Assembly (NCBI GenBank): GCA_017303795.1
Contig: JAFLBR010000012.1
Location: 1 to 64,000 of the forward strand
DNA length: 64,000 bases
Direction: 5' to 3'
Origin: Cytophagales bacterium
Lineage (GTDB): Bacteria > Bacteroidota > Bacteroidia > Cytophagales > Cyclobacteriaceae
Below, one piece after another: positions 36,973 through 44,369 of the stretch (within the stretch, counting starts at the first letter, position 1; the number at the start of each line of letters is the position of its first letter). The translations under genes and the position numbers were made by a program. The notes below the pieces were generated by a model. It searched no databases. It was not told the origin of the DNA and was given only the letters and a program-made list of their open reading frames with translations.

Positions 36973-37869
36973 ATGAGAAATTTCTTTGCTTTTTTATTCA
37001 TGGTTACATCCTTGGCTGCGTTATCGCAGAATGAAACTGTTGAGCCTTTAAAAAATAAAAAGGGTGTTTTGTTACTACCCCAAACAGGTGAATGGGGACT
37101 CGGTATTTCTGCATCTCCTTTATTGCAATACACCGGTAATTTGTTGAATGGAAATACAAATAACTCAGGGGCAGCCTTTAATTATTCAACCAATCCCGCC
37201 TCTATCGGCAATAACATTGCTGTATTTGGAAAATATGTAAAAAACGAAAATACTCACTATAGGGCTCGCTTTAATGCAAGCGTAGCTACTGTTATTGATA
37301 AAGTAGTTTTATCGGCTGATGTTTTAACGCCCGATCCGGAAGATCCTGCCTTTACTGAAGACCGCAGAAGTACGAATTCGCGAACTTTTATTTTGTCAGC
37401 GGGAATAGAAAAACGTAGAGGTTCAACCCGATTGCAAGGCTTTTATGGTGCTGAAGCCTTGTTAGGATATTTTGGGCAGAGTGCAAAATTTGAATATGGT
37501 AACTCTATCTCTGCTGACTTCACCTCACCAACTTCTAACAACTTTGGTAATAACTTTAACGGATTTACATCTGATGGGGATCGCATTCGCAGCACAAGCC
37601 GAAGGACAGGGAACTCTTTATTGATTGGTGCACGTGGCTTTATAGGGGTAGAATACTTCTTTGCGCCAAGAATCTCACTAGGAGGAGAGTTTGGATACAT
37701 GATCTCGTTACGATCTAATGGTAAAACTGTTGTAGAAACGGAACAATGGAGTAATACAACAAACTCTATTCTAAATGACGAGGTCGAAAGTTATTCGAGC
37801 GGTCCTACTACAATAGGTATTGGGTTAGATAATTTAAGTGGCTCCATCAACCTGCTTTTCTATTTCTAA
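36973..37869 (+). CDS. Outer-membrane beta-barrel protein
   Basis: 298 residues. Signal peptide about 1-18 (ending ALSQ). Alternating hydrophobic strands with Gly/Asn turns, such as GEWGLGISASPLLQYTGN, RFNASVATVI and RTFILSAGIEK, end in the aromatic segment NLLFYF typical for barrel insertion by the BAM complex. No enzyme or transport motif is visible. Preceded by a 170-base AT-rich spacer and followed by a terminator; monocistronic. Function unknown. Confidence 0.75.
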   Translation: MRNFFAFLFMVTSLAALSQNETVEPLKNKKGVLLLPQTGEWGLGISASPLLQYTGNLLNGNTNNSGAAFNYSTNPASIGNNIAVFGKYVKNENTHYRARFNASVATVIDKVVLSADVLTPDPEDPAFTEDRRSTNSRTFILSAGIEKRRGSTRLQGFYGAEALLGYFGQSAKFEYGNSISADFTSPTSNNFGNNFNGFTSDGDRIRSTSRRTGNSLLIGARGFIGVEYFFAPRISLGGEFGYMISLRSNGKTVVETEQWSNTTNSILNDEVESYSSGPTTIGIGLDNLSGSINLLFYF

Positions 37870-37890
37870 TCTTCAAGAGGTTTAGTATGC

Positions 37891-37918
37891 AAAAGCTGCC
37901 GGAAGGCAGCTTTTTTTG
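37891..37918 (+). terminator. Intrinsic terminator
   Basis: AAAGCTGCC (37892-37900), GGAA loop, GGCAGCTTT (37905-37913), then a T-tract. It ends the barrel gene. Confidence 0.9.
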
Positions 37919-37970
37919 TTGTAGCTAGCATCAGGAGAGATGCCTTAAGTGGTACAAATTTAGCTTTCAA

Positions 37971-39197
37971 CTAAACCACATCAATTCCTGTGGCCTTCAC
38001 ATCCTCCCAAAAACCCGGATACGATTTATTCACCACGCTGGGATCGTTAATTTTTAAATCAATAAGAGTAGCCCACGGAGCAAAACCCATTGCCATGCGG
38101 TGATCGTGGTACGTGTCAATCGTAATTTCAGAAGTTGGAATTTTTCCGGGTGTTAAAATCCATTTGCCGGTTTCGGGTTCAGTTAGAGTGGCACCAACTT
38201 TTGCAATTTCATTTTGCAACGCGGCAATACGGTCGGTTTCTTTTATGCGCAAACTTTCAAGTCCGGTAAACGAGCCGGTAATACCTTTTACCGCACACAC
38301 AGGAACAACCGTCTGTGCCAGGTCTGGGCAATCTTTAAAATCCCAAACCAGATTTGTATCTGCTTTTTGTTTGGTGAGTATAAGTTGATTGTTCTTAAAG
38401 GTTGATTGCACACCGAGTTTTTCCATAAGGATTGCAATTACTCTATCGCCTTGCATCGATTTAGACGACACATTGGGTAAAGTAATTTCTGCTTTTTCTG
38501 CCAACGCAGTAAAACCATACCAATAGCTAATGGCCGACCAATCGGCCTCTACAATTACGTGGCTCGTTTTATAACTGGCAGGTGCTATTCGAATGGTTTG
38601 TGCAGCAAAATCAATTTCGGGCTTCACACCAAATTGTTCCATCAGGGCGGCCGTCATTTCGATGTACGGCACACTTCCAATTTTTCCCGTAAGGGCAAGT
38701 GTAAGGCCTTGTGGCAAAGTTGGAGCTACCATCATTAAAGCCGAAATGTATTGGCTGCTGATGTTGCCGGGTATGGAGAGCTTATCTGTTTTTTGCTGGG
38801 TAAATCCTTTTGTTTCGATAGGGGGAAATCCTTCTTTTTCGAGGTAGCTGATCTGTGCGCCCAACGTGCGTAAGGCATCTACCAGAATACCGATGGGCCG
38901 CTCTTTCATGCGGGCGGTTCCCGTAAGGATTTTATTTTGATTGGTAAGTGTGAAGTAAGCCGTTAAAAAACGCATGGTAGTTCCGGCATCCATCACGTCT
39001 ATAATCTTGTCGGTGCTGCCTACCAGATTAGTCATTAATACCGTATCGCGCGCGTCCGATAGATTGCTAACGGTCGATTGGTTTCCGCTCAAAGCTTTCA
39101 GAATCAACGCGCGGTTGCTAATACTCTTAGAAGAAGAGAGTTTATGGGTAGTGCCGCTTAATTGCGGAGTTTTTTTCAGAAGGAAATAGGAAGTCAA
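37971..39197 (-). CDS. aroA: 3-phosphoshikimate 1-carboxyvinyltransferase (EPSP synthase)
   Basis: 408 residues from a TTG start at 39197, the only in-frame start after the upstream stop. Shikimate pathway step six: shikimate-3-phosphate plus PEP to EPSP. Seen: SSSKSISNRALILKAL (about 21-36, S3P-binding), DAGTTMRFLTAYF (about 69-81), ERPIGILVDALR (about 103-114), the RIKETDRIAAL catalytic segment (about 325-335) and YHDHRMAMGFA (about 359-369). The family LPGSKS loop is replaced by KLSSSKS, a variant worth noting for PEP-site geometry. It is transcribed leftward, downstream of aroB on the same strand but separated by a small rightward gene. Confidence 0.94.
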   Translation of the reverse strand: MTSYFLLKKTPQLSGTTHKLSSSKSISNRALILKALSGNQSTVSNLSDARDTVLMTNLVGSTDKIIDVMDAGTTMRFLTAYFTLTNQNKILTGTARMKERPIGILVDALRTLGAQISYLEKEGFPPIETKGFTQQKTDKLSIPGNISSQYISALMMVAPTLPQGLTLALTGKIGSVPYIEMTAALMEQFGVKPEIDFAAQTIRIAPASYKTSHVIVEADWSAISYWYGFTALAEKAEITLPNVSSKSMQGDRVIAILMEKLGVQSTFKNNQLILTKQKADTNLVWDFKDCPDLAQTVVPVCAVKGITGSFTGLESLRIKETDRIAALQNEIAKVGATLTEPETGKWILTPGKIPTSEITIDTYHDHRMAMGFAPWATLIDLKINDPSVVNKSYPGFWEDVKATGIDVV

Positions 39198-39294
39198 AAC
39201 CGGTGTACGTTAAGTGAGTGTTAAAAATAATTTTAATGTGAGATTTTTAAGAGTCGAATGAAACATTTTAATTTAAATTAGAGTTTTACCAAGT

Positions 39295-39483
39295 ATGACA
39301 ACGACTAAAAAAGTAATGATTGGGTTGGGCGTAGCAGGCGGTGCCTTGCTGGCAGCCTGGTTGCTTACGGGCGACCGCGGAAAGAAAACCAAAGAGTTTG
39401 TTTCCAAAAAAGCGGAAGATCTGAAGCAAGCTATTAACAAGAGGAAAACTGATTTTGATGACTCAGACGTGCACTATGTGTAA
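39295..39483 (+). CDS. YtxH-like small protein
   Basis: 62 residues: an N-terminal Gly/Ala-rich membrane helix (about 6-26, MIGLGVAGGALLAAWLL) followed by GDRGKKTKEFVSKKAEDLKQ and a Lys/Asp-rich amphipathic tail. This layout is that of YtxH-like small membrane proteins, which are often stress-related. Its stop overlaps that of aroB by 10 bp on the opposite strand. Function unknown. Confidence 0.7.
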   Translation: MTTTKKVMIGLGVAGGALLAAWLLTGDRGKKTKEFVSKKAEDLKQAINKRKTDFDDSDVHYV

Positions 39484-40508
39484 CACTGCTGATAATAATC
39501 AAGCGAAGCGTTTATTTCTTCGAGGTTAACCTCCACATCCCACCGGGCTTTGCCAATTCCCTCCGGCAAGGCCATTAAAATTTTATTGCCCTTATTTTTC
39601 TTATCCTGAAGCATTAATTCTAAAATACCACTTCGGTTTTTGGGAAGCTCAATGGCTGGGTAAATCCGATTCAGGTAAGTGGTTATTTCTTCCAGCTCTT
39701 TTTGCTTCAATAGATTTTTGGCTGCAGCAATGTGCGCTTCGGCAATCATGCCCACGGCAATAGCCTCGCCATGAAAAATACGGTTACCCGATTCCAGAAA
39801 ATAACTTTCAACAGCATGGCCTACGGTATGGCCATAGTTTAAAATTTTCCGCAGCCCTTTTTCTTTGGGATCGGTAGCTACAACGCCCCGTTTAAAATCT
39901 ACAGAGTGAGCCAGTAGTGTTTCCCAATCTTGCTGGTGCAGGTCTTTTTTCCGGAGTTCGTCCCACATGGGCCTATCCGCAATCAAACAATGTTTTATTA
40001 CTTCGGCAAAACCCGATCGCAACTCCCGTTCGGGCAAGGTTTTTAAAAACGTAGGACTTATAAGGGTAGCCACCGGTTCGCAAAAAACACCAATATGATT
40101 TTTGAAACCCATAAAATCGATACCCAGCTTACCACCCACGCTGGCATCGGCCTGAGCCAAAAGCGTAGTGGGCATTAACACAAAATCAACACCGCGTTTA
40201 TACGTGGCCGCACAAAATCCACCTAAATCACCAATCACGCCACCGCCAATTATCAATACTAAACTGTGCCGGTCCAGCCGATGGTTGGTAAGTGCTTCCC
40301 AAACCTGCGTGCAGGTAGTTAAATTCTTTTGTTCTTCGCCAGCTTTTAGGGTGATGAGTTGGTGGCCGGGAAGATTTTTTTGAATGAGTGGATAACAATG
40401 CGCAGCGGTATTTTCATCGGCAAGTACCACTACTTGCGAATAACTAACGCGTGCAAAGAAATCGGAGATGAGGACGTGCGGCTCTTGCCGGATTACAATC
40501 TGAGGCAT
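39474..40508 (-). CDS. aroB: 3-dehydroquinate synthase
   Basis: 344 residues. Shikimate pathway step two: DAHP to 3-dehydroquinate, using NAD and a divalent metal. Motifs: ADENTAAHCYP (31-41), GGGVIGDLGGFCAATYKRG (87-105), PTTLLAQADASVGGK near 112-126, EVIKHCLI near 168-175 (Glu metal ligand) and NYGHTVGHAVE near 226-236 with His ligands. Slightly short of ~355 residues but complete in motifs. Start ATG at 40508. It faces the divergent proline dehydrogenase gene across about 100 bases. Confidence 0.94.
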   Translation of the reverse strand: MPQIVIRQEPHVLISDFFARVSYSQVVVLADENTAAHCYPLIQKNLPGHQLITLKAGEEQKNLTTCTQVWEALTNHRLDRHSLVLIIGGGVIGDLGGFCAATYKRGVDFVLMPTTLLAQADASVGGKLGIDFMGFKNHIGVFCEPVATLISPTFLKTLPERELRSGFAEVIKHCLIADRPMWDELRKKDLHQQDWETLLAHSVDFKRGVVATDPKEKGLRKILNYGHTVGHAVESYFLESGNRIFHGEAIAVGMIAEAHIAAAKNLLKQKELEEITTYLNRIYPAIELPKNRSGILELMLQDKKNKGNKILMALPEGIGKARWDVEVNLEEINASLDYYQQCYT

Positions 40509-40583
40509 ACTTAATTCTTGCCATCAAAGTACGGCAATTATTGCCTTTAAGATGAGTGGTCTGTAAAAAATGTAAGGCAATCT

Positions 40584-40591
40584 TATATTTG
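40584..40591 (+). promoter_or_regulatory. Candidate -7 promoter element for proline dehydrogenase gene
   Basis: TATATTTG exactly matches the Bacteroidota -7 word TAnnTTTG, 19 bases before the ATG at 40610, so the leader would be about 10-15 nt. The -33 word is not clear. It argues against using the upstream in-frame GTG at 40556. Confidence 0.5.
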
Positions 40592-40609
40592 CTGCCGATT
40601 CACACTTGT

Positions 40610-41791
40610 ATGGAAATCCGACCGCAAATTCAATTTGACAACACCGAAATAGCATTCTCCTATAAATCCGACAAGGAGTTAAAAAAAGCACATTTCATTT
40701 TCTCGTTGGTAAACCATCCGTGGATTTCCGGAATAGCTACCGGGTTGGCAAAGTTTGGGCTTGCATTAAGACTTCCCGTAAAGGGCTTGATTCGGGTCAC
40801 CGTATTTGAACATTTCTGTGGTGGTGAAACCATCGCGCAAAGCGAGAAGACAATTCAGACACTTCATAAGTTTCATGTTGGTGCTATTCTTGATTTTTCT
40901 GCCGAAGGTGCCCACGATGAAGATGGCTTTGATCATACCACCGAAGAAATTCTACGAACTGTTGAAAAGGCAAAAAATAATCCTGCTATTCCATTTACTG
41001 TTTTTAAATGTACAGGCTTAGCTACTATGCCGCTGTTGGAGAAAGTGCAAAGTGGTGCAACGCTTACGAAACAAGAGCAAGAAGCGTATCAACATTTTCA
41101 CGACCGTGTAGAGCGCATTTGTGCAAAGGCATTTGAATACCAGGTGCCGGTAATGATTGATGCGGAAGATAGCTGCATACAAAACCCGATAGATACTGTG
41201 GCGCGCGAGATGATGCGCAAATACAACCAGCAGCAAGCCATTGTGTTTAATACGTTTCAGATGTATAGGAAAGATATGCCCGAAAATTTGCGCAACGCCT
41301 TTCACGATGCAGCCATGCACAATTATTATCTGGGTGTAAAGATGGTGCGGGGTGCCTACATGGAAAAGGAGGCGGCCCGTGCTGAGAAAATGGGTTATGA
41401 AAATCCGATCTGGCCCAACAAACAAGCAACCGATGATGCCTTTAATAAATCGCTTGCGTTTTGCCTGGATAACAAACAGCGTATAAGTCTGGTTTGTGGT
41501 TCGCACAACGAATACAGCAACCAGTACTTGGCCGTGTTAATGGAAAAACATAGTTTAAAGAATAATGATAATCGCGTTTGGTTTGCACAACTGTTGGGCA
41601 TGAGCGATAACATTTCGTTTAACCTTGCCAAAGCCGGTTATAATGTAGCCAAGTATGTGCCCTACGGCCCTGTGGAATTAGTAATGCCCTATTTAATTCG
41701 CAGAGCCGAAGAGAATACGTCCGTTGCCGGCCAAAGCAGCCGCGAGCTTACGCTGATCCGTAAGGAGGTGGCAAGGAGAAAACAAGCCTAA
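40610..41791 (+). CDS. Proline dehydrogenase
   Basis: 393 residues from the ATG at 40610; a GTG at 40556 would add 18 residues ahead of the likely promoter. FAD-dependent oxidation of L-proline to pyrroline-5-carboxylate. Motifs of the PRODH barrel: ILDFSAEGAHDEDG near 90-104, DAEDSCIQ near 185-192, VKMVRGAYMEKEAARA near 244-259 and the R-R-A-E-E-N-T-S-V-A-G-Q proline-binding motif near 364-375. It is a stand-alone PRODH without the P5C dehydrogenase part of PutA. Cytosolic or membrane-peripheral. Confidence 0.92.
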   Translation: MEIRPQIQFDNTEIAFSYKSDKELKKAHFIFSLVNHPWISGIATGLAKFGLALRLPVKGLIRVTVFEHFCGGETIAQSEKTIQTLHKFHVGAILDFSAEGAHDEDGFDHTTEEILRTVEKAKNNPAIPFTVFKCTGLATMPLLEKVQSGATLTKQEQEAYQHFHDRVERICAKAFEYQVPVMIDAEDSCIQNPIDTVAREMMRKYNQQQAIVFNTFQMYRKDMPENLRNAFHDAAMHNYYLGVKMVRGAYMEKEAARAEKMGYENPIWPNKQATDDAFNKSLAFCLDNKQRISLVCGSHNEYSNQYLAVLMEKHSLKNNDNRVWFAQLLGMSDNISFNLAKAGYNVAKYVPYGPVELVMPYLIRRAEENTSVAGQSSRELTLIRKEVARRKQA

Positions 41792-41805
41792 CTTTATTCG
41801 TTACC

Positions 41806-41850
41806 AGTTTCCAGTTCCCGGTAACTGGCAACCGGAAACTGGGAACTACT
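41806..41850. repeat. AGTTTCC/AGTTCCC imperfect inverted repeat
   Basis: AGTTTCCAGTTCCC (41806-41819) faces GGAAACTGGGAACT (41834-41847) with inner CCGGT/ACCGG, giving a long hairpin with one mismatch and one wobble. It sits after the proline dehydrogenase stop and before the lysS promoter, so it may end the first transcript. Similar CCAGTTTCC words recur in spacers of related genomes (from memory). Confidence 0.55.
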
Positions 41851-41863
41851 AACCTCCTTTTAT

Positions 41864-41871
41864 TACCTTTG
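41864..41871 (+). promoter_or_regulatory. Candidate -7 promoter element for lysS
   Basis: TACCTTTG matches TAnnTTTG exactly, 23 bases before the lysS ATG at 41895. The -33 region overlaps the inverted repeat and has no clear TTTG. Confidence 0.5.
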
Positions 41872-41894
41872 CCCCTCATTTAGTTTACAGAACC

Positions 41895-43625
41895 ATGCAG
41901 TTAAGCGAACAGGAACTCATCCGCAGACAAAGCCTTCAGGAATTATTAAAACTGGGTATTAATCCATACCCGGCCGAATTATTTGAAGTGAATACTTCTG
42001 CGTTGGATATTCATACCCATTACCCCAATCAAAAAATAGAGTATAAAGATGTGTCCATTGCCGGCCGCATTATGTCGCGCAGGGTAATGGGTAATGCTTC
42101 GTTTGCCGAGTTGCAAGACGAAACCGGTCGCATTCAGGTTTACTTCAGAAGAGATGACCTTTGCCCCGGTGAAGACAAAACGTTGTACAATACTGTTTTC
42201 AAAAAGTTATTAGACATTGGCGATATCATTGGCGTGAAGGGCTATGTATTCACCACACAAACCGGTGAAATTTCCGTTCACGTTACCAGCTTTAAAGTTT
42301 TATCAAAATCGTTAAAGCCGTTACCAATCGTAAAGGAAACGAAAGACGAACAAGGGAATGTAACCTTGCACGATGCGTTTACCGATCCGGAGCAACGCTA
42401 CCGCCAGCGCTATGTCGATCTGGTTGTAAATCCACAGGTACGCGATGCGTTTATTAAGCGCACTAAACTGGTTAACTCCATGCGCGAGTACCTGAACAAC
42501 AAAGGGTACTTAGAAGTTGAAACGCCTATTCTGCAGCCTTTATATGGTGGTGCCGCGGCCAAGCCTTTCAAAACACATCACAATACATTGGATATGACTT
42601 TGTATTTGCGCATTGCGAACGAGTTGTATTTAAAGCGATTGATAGTAGGAGGCTTTAATGGGGTTTATGAATTTTCAAAAGACTTCCGCAATGAAGGTAT
42701 GTCGCGGTTTCATAACCCTGAGTTTACGCAGGTGGAATTGTATGTAGCTTATAAAGATTACTACTGGATGATGGATCTGGTGGAGGCGATGATTGAAAAA
42801 GTAGCGCTCGATCTTCACGGCACAACCGAAGTAAAAGTTGGTGAAAACGTAATCGACTTTAAACGGCCGTGGAAACGCTTTACCATGTATGAAGCAATTG
42901 AACACTTTACAGGAATTGATATTTCTGAAATGGATGAAACGGCTTTGCGCGAAACCGGTAAGAAGTTACATGTGCCTATGGATAACACGATGGGCAAAGG
43001 AAAACTGATCGACCAGATTTTTGGTGAGAAGTGCGAACCGAATCTGATTCAACCCACTTTTATTACTGATTATCCGTTGGAGATGTCGCCCCTGGCGAAG
43101 AAACATCGCAGTAAGCCGGGGTTGGTAGAACGCTTTGAAGCGATTTGTAACCGGAAAGAAATCTGCAATTCATTCTCTGAGTTGAACGATCCGATTGATC
43201 AGCGCGAACGTTTCGAAGAACAATTGGAATTAGGCAAGCGTGGCGATGAAGAAGCCATGACGTTGGATGAAGATTTTCTACGCGCATTGGAATATGGTAT
43301 GCCGCCAACTGCCGGTCTGGGAATTGGAATAGATCGTTTGTCGATGGTGATGACCAACTCACCCTCTATTCAGGATGTAATCTTCTTTCCGCAGATGAAG
43401 CCCGAGAAAAAAGCAGAAGCCAGCACCGAAGCTGATTTTGTTGCACTGGGTGTGCGTGTTGAATTATTACCGATTCTTCAGAAATTGGGAGTACACACTA
43501 TTGAGCAATTGAAAGGTATTAAAGCCACAAAACTTTTTAACGACATACCCGGTATGCGTAAAAAGTTAAAGTTGGATGCAGTACAGAATCCAACTTTACA
43601 AGAGATTGAAGGGTGGCTGAAGTAG
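41895..43625 (+). CDS. lysS: Lysyl-tRNA synthetase, class II, with C-terminal extension
   Basis: 576 residues against about 500 for most bacterial LysS. N-terminal OB-fold anticodon domain (about 50-150), then the class II core: [15 protein letters not shown] (motif 2, near 264-278), and [17 protein letters not shown] (motif 3, near 470-486). After about 505 a ~70-residue extra segment follows with [20 protein letters not shown] and [11 protein letters not shown], resembling a helix-hairpin-helix/SAM-like nucleic-acid-binding unit. That tail is typical of Bacteroidota LysS and may add tRNA affinity (inference). Housekeeping gene with its own promoter; one base separates its stop from the convergent barrel gene. 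Confidence 0.95.
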   Translation: MQLSEQELIRRQSLQELLKLGINPYPAELFEVNTSALDIHTHYPNQKIEYKDVSIAGRIMSRRVMGNASFAELQDETGRIQVYFRRDDLCPGEDKTLYNTVFKKLLDIGDIIGVKGYVFTTQTGEISVHVTSFKVLSKSLKPLPIVKETKDEQGNVTLHDAFTDPEQRYRQRYVDLVVNPQVRDAFIKRTKLVNSMREYLNNKGYLEVETPILQPLYGGAAAKPFKTHHNTLDMTLYLRIANELYLKRLIVGGFNGVYEFSKDFRNEGMSRFHNPEFTQVELYVAYKDYYWMMDLVEAMIEKVALDLHGTTEVKVGENVIDFKRPWKRFTMYEAIEHFTGIDISEMDETALRETGKKLHVPMDNTMGKGKLIDQIFGEKCEPNLIQPTFITDYPLEMSPLAKKHRSKPGLVERFEAICNRKEICNSFSELNDPIDQRERFEEQLELGKRGDEEAMTLDEDFLRALEYGMPPTAGLGIGIDRLSMVMTNSPSIQDVIFFPQMKPEKKAEASTEADFVALGVRVELLPILQKLGVHTIEQLKGIKATKLFNDIPGMRKKLKLDAVQNPTLQEIEGWLK

Positions 43626-43626
43626 T

Positions 43627-44277
43627 CTAAAATCTATAAAAAAAGAATATTCCAGCTGCAGGTCTTAGATTGAAACTAAAATTATTGAACTCGTTTTTGG
43701 TTTCCGTATCAAGGTCTCCATTGCCATCGTAAGTCTTCCAATTTGCAAACCGTTTTGCATAAGTCGCCTGTAGAGATGCTTCAGTAGCGATATAAATACG
43801 TTCATTAATTTGAAATCGTATTCCTAAAAACGGGGTTAAAAATCCTCCGATATCATAGATTGTTGATTCGTTACTGATTATAGAATTGTTGGCATATCCG
43901 TTGTAATTGTAGAGATAACTAACTCCTAAATCGGAACCGTAGTAGAATATCCAGTACTTACTTATCTGCTCTTGTTTCTCTTTACCAACAAAAGCCCGGA
44001 GGGTATAATTTGAGCCTTCTGTATATCCAGAATAGTTGGCTCCGGTTGATGTAGATGAATTGACATATATGTTGCCTCCAAACCTAAAAGCCTTATTTGA
44101 AGTTTTTTGCTTTTTAAGCATTATTTCAAAAGGTGTAGATCCAGAAGAAAAAATGCCATTAAAAATAAAATTGGTATTGAAACCAATGTCATACTTATAG
44201 TTTTTGAGATCAGGTAAATCCTGACTGTAACCGATCGCAGTAATACAGCCAAAGAGAATGGTAAGAATGTTTTTCAT
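43627..44277 (-). CDS. Outer-membrane beta-barrel protein, unknown
   Basis: 216 residues. Signal peptide about 1-18 (ending GYSQ). Amphipathic strands with aromatic girdles: GNIYVNSSTSTGANYSGY, YWIFYYGSDLGVSYLY and PFLGIRFQINERIYIATEASLQ, ending in FFFYRF, whose terminal Phe is the usual BAM signal. No functional motif. Monocistronic; a 92-base spacer upstream has the palindrome-like GTTCAATTTAATGAAC at 44301-44316. Confidence 0.7.
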   Translation of the reverse strand: MKNILTILFGCITAIGYSQDLPDLKNYKYDIGFNTNFIFNGIFSSGSTPFEIMLKKQKTSNKAFRFGGNIYVNSSTSTGANYSGYTEGSNYTLRAFVGKEKQEQISKYWIFYYGSDLGVSYLYNYNGYANNSIISNESTIYDIGGFLTPFLGIRFQINERIYIATEASLQATYAKRFANWKTYDGNGDLDTETKNEFNNFSFNLRPAAGIFFFYRF

Positions 44278-44369
44278 AAAGTAGTTTGTTTTTTATTGTT
44301 CAATTTAATGAACAAGAAAGATGCCATGAAAACGCTCTTTTAAAGTAGTTGTGCCACTTTAATCAGTTT

